Source: Victivallaceae bacterium (lineage in GTDB: Bacteria; Verrucomicrobiota; Lentisphaeria; Victivallales; Victivallaceae). Taken from it: a stretch of 6,241 nucleotides of DNA. The notes beneath the pieces were generated by a model. It was not told where the DNA came from and ran no database searches. It saw nothing but the letters and a program-made list of their open reading frames with translations. Position 1 is the first letter of the stretch. The number at the start of each line of letters is the position of its first letter. Below are positions 1-4,845 of the stretch, piece by piece. A program made the translations under genes and the position numbers. Location: NCBI GenBank assembly GCA_028717165.1, contig JAQUOK010000204.1:1-6241 (forward strand), in the 5' to 3' direction.

Positions 1-767
1 AAAACATTGCCGTAATCCTTATGGTTATCCGCTTTGTCCCAGACAACCGGGATTTTCGCTTTATCGGGATTGGTTGATTTGTAACCGTTTTTATAGACAT
101 AATCAATAATTTTTTTGCTGAGTTTTTGATTACCCTTGCCTTTTGTCGTAGTAGTAGACGGACATAAATAAACTCCATAATCAGTCAAATAATCATTACT
201 GCGTAACTGTTCAAGTCCAGCAGCTGACGGTTTGTCCGGCAGATAATCGTTGTAATCCATGGCATATTGCAGTAAACACAGGCCTATAGATTTCAGGTTG
301 GATTTGCATGATACGCGACGCATTTTTTCGCGGGCGCTGCCGAGTGGGATGAATATTTGAGAAAAAATCCACAGAGAAAAGATTATATATATAATTATAT
401 TTGAAACCGCCAGTACGGCCAGCAATTTTTCTGAAGATACATCTTTCCAGTAGTTTTTATAAAGACCTCTTTTTATCCGGATGATTATTATAGGCGGAGT
501 CAGCCAGCCGAGAATAATAACAACACTCGAAAATACCGGAAACAGGTGGGAAATGATAGAAGCCGGGAGAATAATAGAAATCCCAAGCAGGATTAGGAAA
601 AATGCCATAGCTGAATTAATTCCGGCACAGGATTTTAATATTTTTTTCCAGTTTCTTTTGAAGAATATTTTAAAAAGCGCAGCTTCAAATAGAACGGCAA
701 AAAGAAATACTGAAAATGCTCCCAGAAAAAACAATATTATCCGGAATGCTCCTGTAAAACTGATCAT
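1..767 (-). CDS. Four-helix membrane protein fused to a pseudopilin-like H-X9-DG domain (3' end missing)
   Basis: I read this frame directly; it is open for 255 codons and leaves the window at the left edge. The ATG at 767 follows AAGGGAA at a good distance, and an in-frame stop lies 17 codons upstream. Hydrophobic segments at about residues 6-33, 53-75, 78-97 and 114-140 suggest four membrane helices. Next comes GSAREKMRRVSCKSNLKSIG (residues 143-162) and then QYAMDYNDYLPD, which match the region just after the N-terminal helix of DUF1559-like pseudopilins of Lentisphaerota and Planctomycetes. A 'YLCPS' motif follows at about 200-204. His249 begins an apparent H-X9-DG motif whose DG would fall outside the window. 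There is no prepilin peptidase site (no GFTLIE-type N-terminus), so the protein is probably an integral membrane protein and not a processed pilin. Sampled GC is about 30-35%, against 50-60% in the regulator and propeller genes. The fold assignment is fairly safe; the function is unknown. Confidence 0.8.
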   Translation of the reverse strand, partial: MISFTGAFRIILFFLGAFSVFLFAVLFEAALFKIFFKRNWKKILKSCAGINSAMAFFLILLGISIILPASIISHLFPVFSSVVIILGWLTPPIIIIRIKRGLYKNYWKDVSSEKLLAVLAVSNIIIYIIFSLWIFSQIFIPLGSAREKMRRVSCKSNLKSIGLCLLQYAMDYNDYLPDKPSAAGLEQLRSNDYLTDYGVYLCPSTTTTKGKGNQKLSKKIIDYVYKNGYKSTNPDKAKIPVVWDKADNHKDYGNV

Positions 768-795
768 TATATTTTCCCTTATTTCGTTTGGTTTT

Positions 796-824
796 AAAAT
801 ATAGCTTCAAAATGAGCAATACAA
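796..824 (-). promoter_or_regulatory. Candidate sigma70-type promoter for the membrane/pseudopilin gene
   Basis: On the minus strand TTGTAT (819-824) is followed after 17 bases by TATTTT (796-801). An overlapping TATATT (798-803) gives a 15-base spacing. Either would start a transcript about 20-30 bases before the ATG at 767. The match is moderate and the surroundings are AT-rich, so chance similarity is possible. Confidence 0.4.
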
Positions 825-931
825 GCATTTGCAATATTAAAAATCTGGTATATCTTGGTATATGTACAGTTGCTCTTATCCAGGAGCGAGGTTTATTTCG
901 ACGAGCAGTATGAACTGTTTTATGGGTATTT
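825..931. other. Gene-free spacer with a short direct repeat
   Basis: No supported gene lies here. The only pattern noticed is TGGTATAT, present twice in direct orientation at 846-853 and 856-863. It could be a regulator site but may equally be chance. Confidence 0.3.
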
Positions 932-1015
932 ACGTGTTTGTAGTACCGCTTTTAAGCGGAATTTCCCTCGAAAGCAATGGTGCGGCCTTCCGCCTGAAGG
1001 CGGTACTGCAAACGT
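932..1015. repeat. REP-like hairpin pair in inverted orientation (BIME-like)
   Basis: Two related units face each other. Unit 1 is GTTTGTAGTA followed by the hairpin CCGCTT-tt-AAGCGG (946-959). Unit 2, read on the minus strand, is GTTTGCAGTA followed by the hairpin CCGCCT-tc-AGGCGG (990-1003 on the plus strand). The shared 'GTTTG(T/C)AGTACCGC' head makes an imperfect inverted repeat between about 936-949 and 1000-1013. A GTAG/GCAG head directly before a GC palindrome is the known layout of REP elements mobilised by Y1 tyrosine transposases (RAYTs), often found as inverted doublets. Calling it a dispersed genomic repeat is inference; only this copy is visible. Confidence 0.6.
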
Positions 1016-1020
1016 GAGAT

Positions 1021-1110
1021 AATGCTTGTAACCAAGTAACGTCTCCAATAAACGGCTCGATACGGAGTTTTGCTTGGAGGGCGAGCGTCCCCGCGAGCCG
1101 AGCACGAAAA
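1021..1110. repeat. GC-rich, hairpin-forming intergenic segment
   Basis: Nested inverted repeats lie close together: CTCCAA (1043-1048) with TTGGAG (1074-1079), CCAAG (1033-1037) with CTTGG (1073-1077), and CGGCTCG (1053-1059) with CGAGCCG (1094-1100). These pairings compete, so they cannot all form at once. A 61-codon minus-strand frame across this and the REP pair (1105 to 920) has no convincing ribosome site and is made from the hairpin sequences, so I treat the segment as non-coding. It may be part of a multi-copy intergenic repeat or a structured RNA; nothing here decides between them. Confidence 0.4.
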
Positions 1111-1128
1111 ACGCGGAATGAAATGAGA

Positions 1129-1386
1129 TAGTTAGTCGTTACTGAAAAAGTCTGTTTTGCTTCATAATCGAGGCAGTAAAGCCGACGCGTACAATTGTAC
1201 GCGAGGCTGAAACTAACGAAGAGTATGGACGAAAGAGACTGTAAGCTTTTATCGGGAAAAATATTTTTAAAGTTTTATGAGAAATATAAGAACAAGCTGA
1301 AAAGCTTGCAATAAAAAACCGGCGTTTGATAAAATAAGTGACTGAACTATAATTATTTAAAAGGTTTTTCAGTAACGACTAGTTAG
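1129..1386. repeat. MITE-like element with 17-bp perfect terminal inverted repeats
   Basis: TAGTCGTTACTGAAAAA at 1133-1149 is repeated exactly in inverted orientation at 1365-1381, giving a unit of about 249 bp with no open frame of note. The heptamer TAGTTAG occurs in direct orientation at both edges (1129-1135 and 1380-1386) and could be a target-site duplication, although it overlaps the inverted repeats by a few bases. Inside are an 18-bp perfect palindrome at 1186-1203 and the hairpin CAAGCT-gaaa-AGCTTG at 1293-1308. Terminal repeats, flanking duplication, small size and lack of a transposase gene fit a non-autonomous element moved by a transposase elsewhere. The insertion-sequence family is not identified. 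Confidence 0.55.
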
Positions 1387-1529
1387 ACGAGGCTGACAAA
1401 AGTCTTGCTTGACAGCGATGGGACTCCCGGGACGGTTGCGACTTTTGAATTTAAACTCAAAGTCCCAAGCGTCCCAAGTGTCTCAAAAGTCCCATTTTCT
1501 CAAACAATGACTTTTGTCGGGGCCGTCTA
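1384..1529. repeat. Three-tier fold-back element
   Basis: Outer arms at 1384-1404 and 1509-1529 are inverted repeats matching at 17 of 21 positions (TAGACG, four mismatches around one shared C, then GACAAAAGTC). Inside them ATGGGACT (1418-1425) pairs with AGTCCCAT (1488-1495), and inside that ACTTTTGA (1441-1448) pairs with TCAAAGT (1457-1463) with one bulged base. As single-stranded RNA or DNA, the roughly 146 bases could fold into one long interrupted stem. The left outer arm touches the right edge of the MITE-like element. It could be a second non-autonomous mobile element or a structured transcript. Confidence 0.5.
1462..1497. repeat. Degenerate 9-bp tandem repeat, about four units
   Basis: The units read GTCCCAAGC, GTCCCAAGT, GTCTCAAAA and GTCCCATTT, lying head to tail within the fold-back element. 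The right copy of the middle stem (AGTCCCAT) is formed from this array. There are no spacers of CRISPR type. It is most simply a slippage-derived microsatellite. Confidence 0.55.
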
Positions 1530-1534
1530 GTCAG

Positions 1535-1554
1535 CCACGGGCTCACGCCCGTGG
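1535..1554. repeat. Strong REP-like hairpin
   Basis: CCACGGGC, loop TCAC, then GCCCGTGG is a perfect 8-bp GC-rich stem. Hairpins of this form are well known as IS200/IS605 ends and as REP palindromes recognised by Y1 transposases, but no such transposase is in the window. It is not followed by a T-run on either strand, so it is unlikely to be an intrinsic terminator. It lies about 70 bases before the regulator gene. Confidence 0.6.
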
Positions 1555-1569
1555 TATATGTCAGCAGAT

Positions 1570-1599
1570 TTGATCAAGCTTCGCAGGAGCGACTAAGAA
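1570..1599 (+). promoter_or_regulatory. Weak candidate promoter of the regulator gene
   Basis: TTGATC (1570-1575) and TAAGAA (1594-1599) are 18 bases apart and lie upstream of the ATG at 1622. The -35 part sits in the small palindrome TTGATCAA (1570-1577). The -10 match is poor, and no clear longer operator palindrome is visible. Low confidence. Confidence 0.2.
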
Positions 1600-1621
1600 T
1601 ATCGGTATAACAGGTTTTACT

Positions 1622-2662
1622 ATGAGCGGTTCAAAAGAAAATTTTCGTTATGAACAGATCGCGCGGACGTTGCAGCGCAATATCAAACGCGGGCTTTTTC
1701 CGTCCGGCAAACTGCCGCCGGAACGTTTCCTGGCGGAATATTTTGACGTCAATCGTCTGACGCTGCGCAAGGCGATGAAGCTTATGGAAGCCGACAAATG
1801 GATATTCCGGATGGGGCGGCGCGGGACATTTATTGTCAGGGGCGACCAGTTCGGAGGAATTACCAAACGCCGGGTTTTCGCGTATGTGCTGGCCGGGGAA
1901 GATGAATTTTCTCCGCGCTATTCGAACAGCTTTGCCGAGCTGTCCCGCAAACTGGTCGCAGTCGGCGGCAGCGTACTTTTTTACCCGATAAAAGATATTG
2001 AAGATTCCGGCCCGCTGGAAGAAGCCACCATGGGACACGGCGTGGACGGTATCTTCATTTCCGGCAGAATGAATACCGGGATCATTGAAAAGATCCGTTC
2101 CTGGAATGTGCCGCTGCTGGTAATCGGGCATTTAATGTACCGGGACCCGCTGGAAGAAGAGCTTGACCGGATCGTGGCGGACAGTCTGGATTATTCATAT
2201 CGCTGTACAAAAATGCTGGCAGAGCAGGGGGCGAAGAGAATCGTTTTGGTCAACGGGCCGTCCCGTCAGGTATTTTCCGACTGTACGCAGGGGTACATGA
2301 AGGCCATAAACGAGGCCGGGATAAATTTTGATGAACGGAACGTCATTGTTTGTCCGGAGGATACGGCTTTATGCGCCGCGGAAAAATTCAGCGCCCGGCT
2401 CGAAAAGGATCCTGATATTGATTCAGTTTACGCCGCGGGAGATAATTTGCAGGCCGGCGTGAGGCAAATTTTATGGAAAGCAAAACGCAGTGATATCATG
2501 CTTGCTTCAGTCAGTTACGGCATTTCGCCGGCGGCGGATGACAATTTTCAGCTTAAAATCTCCGCTTTCGAAACGGCTTCGGAAGCTGTTGCACTGATGG
2601 GGAAAAAACTGGCGAATCTGAAAAAAACGCCGGAATGCGTAAAGATTTCGGCGCATTTGTGA
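1622..2662 (+). CDS. GntR-type DNA-binding / LacI-type sensor hybrid transcriptional regulator (AraR-like)
   Basis: This is a 346-residue cytoplasmic DNA-binding protein. Residues about 9-73 form a GntR winged helix: YEQIARTLQRNIKRG, then the signature GKLPPERFLAEYFDVNRLTL (29-48) covering the recognition helix, and the wing GRRGTFIV (65-72). Residues about 84-346 resemble the periplasmic-binding-protein-like sensor of LacI/GalR regulators, with VDGIFISG (141-148), PLLVIGH (164-170) and the segment DSLDYSYRCTKMLAEQGAKR (187-206) followed by IVLVNG. This order is that of Bacillus AraR, where sugar binding releases DNA. By analogy it should bind a small, probably sugar-like ligand; which one cannot be told. 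The ATG at 1622 has only a weak AGG-like ribosome site about 8 bases upstream. No catabolic genes lie beside it on its strand, and the next gene converges on it. Confident in the family, not in the ligand or targets. Confidence 0.9.
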   Translation: MSGSKENFRYEQIARTLQRNIKRGLFPSGKLPPERFLAEYFDVNRLTLRKAMKLMEADKWIFRMGRRGTFIVRGDQFGGITKRRVFAYVLAGEDEFSPRYSNSFAELSRKLVAVGGSVLFYPIKDIEDSGPLEEATMGHGVDGIFISGRMNTGIIEKIRSWNVPLLVIGHLMYRDPLEEELDRIVADSLDYSYRCTKMLAEQGAKRIVLVNGPSRQVFSDCTQGYMKAINEAGINFDERNVIVCPEDTALCAAEKFSARLEKDPDIDSVYAAGDNLQAGVRQILWKAKRSDIMLASVSYGISPAADDNFQLKISAFETASEAVALMGKKLANLKKTPECVKISAHL

Positions 2663-2674
2663 AAGGATTTTCAT

Positions 2675-2709
2675 CCCCGGTTTCATCCTTCAGCGGGAGT
2701 TCGCCGGGG
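2675..2709. terminator. Possible stem-loop between convergent genes
   Basis: CCCCGG (2675-2680) can pair with CCGGGG (2704-2709) across a 23-base loop in the 54-base gap between the regulator stop and the propeller-gene stop. A bidirectional terminator would be expected here, but neither strand carries a T-run after the stem and the loop is long. Weak call. Confidence 0.2.
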
Positions 2710-2716
2710 GCCGGAA

Positions 2717-3949
2717 TTATTGTAACTGATATTCTTTACTCAACAGGCGGCTCATTTTCCAGATGAGCATTGCCGATTCCAACTGATAAACGTTGCCGTC
2801 GAAAGCATAATAATATCCGGTCATGGTCAGGTATTTGCTTTTCGGGCAGAGCTGGAGAGAATTGATCCTGACGCCGGTACCGGGTTTCAGCAGGAGAAAG
2901 ACTTCCTCGGTTCTGGTATTGACCTGGCACAGGTAGCCTTCGGCGGTGGCGCATAGAATTTTGTCGCGGTTCAGCGGCAGTATATCCACAATATGCGCAT
3001 CAGGAATTCTTTTTCTTTCTCCGGCGGACTGGTTTCCCGACGGGATAGTGATTATATTTTCCGGTTCCGGCTGGGGACAGCGCGGCCGGAGCATGTCGTT
3101 CCAGTTGAAAACGGCTAACTGCCCGCAGCCGCCGAGCAGTAAGTGGTTGCCGTCCTTACTGAAACTGACGGCGCTTTCAGCGACATGGATATTGTGATGG
3201 CGGTTTGAATATTTCTGGAGCAGGTAGAACCATTTGATCCGTTCCGTCCACTCCGCGGTTTTGACAACGCAAAGCTTTTCCAGGTCGATGATCCGGTAAC
3301 AATCGGGTTCCAGCAGCGCCAGGTACGGTTCGGTCGGATGCTGTGCCCAGCCCAGAACTTTTCTGACGGAACAGACCGCACAATTTTCATCCCGGCTTTC
3401 CGGATATGAGGCGACCAACTGGTCGGAAAGGCTGAATAAAACATCATCATAAAAGAAAACCCCGTTCAGCGGCGACGCGTGGTTTACGACTTCGCGGAGC
3501 TGAAAATTCTGTGAACGCCTTATGTCCACCCGCCAGCCGTCGCCGTAATAAGCCAGGGCCATGAGTTTTTCCTCTTTGTTGACGGTGATGGAATTGATGG
3601 TGCCGGCGGCCCGCAGCCAGGCCAGGTTCTCCTGCGACATGTTGTTCAGGTCGATCATATTGAACTCAGTCGGTTCATGCTCGTTCCGGCTGACCCAGGC
3701 GGTCAGGAGCGAATTGGATTTTTCCATGATCCGGAAATAAGGAAATTGCGGGCTTTCCGTCAAACTGCGGTTGAAAACCCGGTAGGGGCGCTGGAAATTG
3801 CCGTCCTGCGAAATGAAACATAATCCGTTGGTTCGTTTGTGCATCTGGTTGAGGGAAGTGTCTGCGAAGTAATCGTAGAAAGACTGCGATTCGATACCGG
3901 GAATAGAGCGGGAAAGCCCCCCGGCAGTATTCACTGCTAAAGTGTTCAT
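2717..3949 (-). CDS. Cytoplasmic WD40-like beta-propeller protein of unknown function
   Basis: The product is about 410 residues with no signal peptide or membrane helix. Several strand-rich units of 40-50 residues resemble propeller blades: INSITVNKEEKLMALAYYGDGW (about 118-139), a unit ending CYRIIDLEKLCVV (217-229), ESAVSFSKDGNHLLLGG then GQLAVFNWND (258-285), AHIVDILPLNRDKILCATAEG (318-338), and INSLQLCPKSKYLTM ending in MLIWKM (362-399). The 'FSKDGNHLL...AVFNW' and 'MLIW' pieces are the clearest WD-like features; GH and WD dipeptides are mostly absent, so it is a divergent propeller. Such proteins usually act as scaffolds for partners. I chose the ATG at 3949 over the in-frame ATG at 3964 because a TGGAGA ribosome site overlaps the latter and is well spaced for the former. 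It has its own promoter-like sequence and follows the flavin reductase gene. No closer identity recognised. Confidence 0.75.
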   Translation of the reverse strand: MNTLAVNTAGGLSRSIPGIESQSFYDYFADTSLNQMHKRTNGLCFISQDGNFQRPYRVFNRSLTESPQFPYFRIMEKSNSLLTAWVSRNEHEPTEFNMIDLNNMSQENLAWLRAAGTINSITVNKEEKLMALAYYGDGWRVDIRRSQNFQLREVVNHASPLNGVFFYDDVLFSLSDQLVASYPESRDENCAVCSVRKVLGWAQHPTEPYLALLEPDCYRIIDLEKLCVVKTAEWTERIKWFYLLQKYSNRHHNIHVAESAVSFSKDGNHLLLGGCGQLAVFNWNDMLRPRCPQPEPENIITIPSGNQSAGERKRIPDAHIVDILPLNRDKILCATAEGYLCQVNTRTEEVFLLLKPGTGVRINSLQLCPKSKYLTMTGYYYAFDGNVYQLESAMLIWKMSRLLSKEYQLQ

Positions 3950-3957
3950 TACAATTT

Positions 3958-3963
3958 TCTCCA
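3958..3963 (-). promoter_or_regulatory. Ribosome binding site that decides the propeller-gene start
   Basis: On the minus strand TGGAGA lies here, with GGAG 9 bases before the ATG at 3949. The upstream in-frame ATG (3964) is itself part of this site and has no good ribosome site of its own, so the longer 415-residue version is less likely. Confidence 0.6.
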
Positions 3964-3983
3964 TAAAATTGAACTGAATAGTT

Positions 3984-4012
3984 AATATAGTACGAATTTA
4001 AGGAGAAAGCAA
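3984..4012 (-). promoter_or_regulatory. Promoter of the propeller gene
   Basis: Minus-strand TTGCTT (4007-4012) and TATATT (3984-3989) are separated by exactly 17 bases, a good sigma70-type match. Transcription would begin near 3977, leaving a leader of about 28 bases to the ATG at 3949 that contains the TGGAGA site. Confidence 0.6.
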
Positions 4013-4024
4013 ATTTTTTTGCTT
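4007..4024. other. AT-rich hairpin overlapping the -35 box
   Basis: AAGCAAA (4007-4013) and TTTGCTT (4018-4024) form a 7-bp stem with a TTTT loop, starting 7 bases after the flavin reductase stop codon at 4031. It might be a weak terminator for that gene, or a palindromic protein site over the propeller-gene -35 box. The stem is AT-rich and no clean T-run follows, so terminator strength would be low. Confidence 0.3.
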
Positions 4025-4030
4025 AAATAT

Positions 4031-4558
4031 TTATTTTTTATATTTCAGTGTACCGCTGATATTCACGATTTCAGCGATAAATATATGGTGAAAATCCCGT
4101 TCCGGGTAGCATTCCGGGATTATTTTCTTGTCAAGGAAGTTCTTAGCTTTTATACAGTCAGTATAAAGTTTTCTGCACTCGATAATAAGTTCCGCTTCCG
4201 CGAATCCGGGGGTGTCCACTCTTTCGCTTTTTATCGGGGTCAGGTTGCATTCCCTGATTTTATCGTATTGAGCCCCGGACTTGCTGCCGCAGAAATTAAG
4301 TACGTCTTTTTTATCCTCCGGCAGGGCGCAGAGCGTGAAAGTGTCATACTTCTCGATGAACTGCAAAGTATGCCGCTGCGGCCTGACCGCGGCCATAACC
4401 ACGGGTTTAAACCAGATAACGCCGAAGAGTCCCCACGAGACGGTCATCGGATTGCATCCGGCGTCTTCCATGCTGCCGCCGGTAAGCAGCAGCCAGTTGT
4501 CCAGAAGCTTGAACACATCCGAATTGAATTCCTTTACTTTGATATTGATTCTTTCCAT
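4031..4558 (-). CDS. Flavin reductase family protein (FMN-binding split barrel)
   Basis: A 175-residue soluble protein matching the flavin reductase-like domain over its whole length, which is the usual size. The flavin-contact region is NPMTVSWGLFGVIWFKP (36-52), followed by VRPQRHTLQFIEKYDTFTL (58-76) and GSKSGAQYDK (91-100). All are characteristic of the family, which binds FMN and passes electrons from NAD(P)H to free flavin or to a partner protein. The ATG at 4558 follows AAGGAG with 10 bases between, a strong site. It lies downstream of the old-yellow-enzyme gene on the same strand, but 287 bases away and behind its own promoter-like sequence. A redox partnership between the two is inference. 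In anaerobes many members of this family have no assigned partner, so the exact reaction is open. Confidence 0.9.
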   Translation of the reverse strand: MERINIKVKEFNSDVFKLLDNWLLLTGGSMEDAGCNPMTVSWGLFGVIWFKPVVMAAVRPQRHTLQFIEKYDTFTLCALPEDKKDVLNFCGSKSGAQYDKIRECNLTPIKSERVDTPGFAEAELIIECRKLYTDCIKAKNFLDKKIIPECYPERDFHHIFIAEIVNISGTLKYKK

Positions 4559-4603
4559 TTTTCAACTCTCCTTTTTGGGACTGGATTACAGGTGTTTTAA
4601 AAT

Positions 4604-4631
4604 AAAATAGAACCGCCCTGAACTTTTTCAA
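4604..4631 (-). promoter_or_regulatory. Candidate promoter of the flavin reductase gene
   Basis: Minus-strand TTGAAA (4626-4631) and TATTTT (4604-4609) are 16 bases apart. A transcript would start near 4597, about 40 bases before the ATG. The site lies just past the stop codon of the possible small ORF, so the flavin reductase can be transcribed without it. Confidence 0.4.
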
Positions 4632-4642
4632 GCCGAACAGTT

Positions 4643-4780
4643 TTAGAGCTTATCAATTAATAACCGGAAACGCTCTGATTTGTGGCGGACAAACCATTCA
4701 CTTGTCGAAAAAAATCGTAGATACTTCCAGTATCCCCAATTTTTTTCAACTGCGCGACTGTCTATCCGGCACTGCATCAT
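4643..4780 (-). CDS. Possible 45-residue small protein, hairpin-enclosed
   Basis: The frame opens with two adjacent ATG codons (4780 and 4777) preceded by AGAGGA with 6 bases between, a plausible ribosome site. It codes for a basic, aromatic-rich peptide: MMQCRIDSRAVEKNWGYWKY at the start, then four more Phe including 'STSEWFVRHKSERF', ending LLIDKL and TAA. It has three Trp, seven Arg and five Lys, and no signal peptide or membrane helix. I recognise no family. It lies 65 bases after the oxidoreductase gene on the same strand and may be read through from it; no separate promoter is obvious. It is enclosed by a long inverted repeat that could hide its ribosome site. It could be a real regulatory peptide, a worn-down gene remnant, or a chance frame inside a small mobile element. 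Confidence 0.35.
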   Translation of the reverse strand: MMQCRIDSRAVEKNWGYWKYLRFFSTSEWFVRHKSERFRLLIDKL

Positions 4781-4809
4781 AGCATTTCCTCTATTAGTTG
4801 ATAAGCTCT
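4645..4809. repeat. Long inverted repeat enclosing the small ORF
   Basis: AGAGCTTATCAATTAAT (4645-4661) and ATTAGTTGATAAGCTCT (4793-4809) are inverted copies with 16 of 17 positions matching. Just inside, GGAAA (4666-4670) and TTTCC (4785-4789) add five more pairs after a small internal loop. In a minus-strand transcript these would close one stem whose inner part contains the AGAGGA ribosome site and whose 3' arm contains the last codons and stop of the small ORF. No clear target-site duplication flanks the repeat. Confidence 0.65.
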
Positions 4810-4845
4810 TGAGGACAGGGATTTTCCCGGTATGGCTTTTGTATT

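Noticed and set aside
481..804. 107-residue plus-strand frame opposite the membrane/pseudopilin gene
   Set aside because: The minus-strand frame stays open to the window edge, has four helices, conserved pseudopilin motifs and a ribosome site; the plus frame has no recognisable feature.
920..1105. 61-residue minus-strand frame across the REP pair and hairpin-rich segment
   Set aside because: Its codons are those of the hairpin repeats, it has no convincing ribosome site, and it resembles no protein family; it is best explained as a chance frame in repeats.
1462..1497. Short tandem repeats considered as a CRISPR array
   Set aside because: The units are 9 bases with no spacers between them, and no cas gene is present.
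1535..1554. GC hairpin considered as an intrinsic terminator
   Set aside because: No T-run follows on either strand, and it does not directly follow any gene; the REP-like reading fits better.
1631..2131. 166-residue minus-strand frame inside the regulator gene
   Set aside because: It lies opposite a clearly conserved GntR/LacI protein and shows no domain; it is an antisense shadow of GC-rich coding sequence.
4019..4600. 193-residue plus-strand frame opposite the flavin reductase gene
   Set aside because: The minus strand carries the recognisable flavin reductase motifs and a strong ribosome site; the plus frame has neither.
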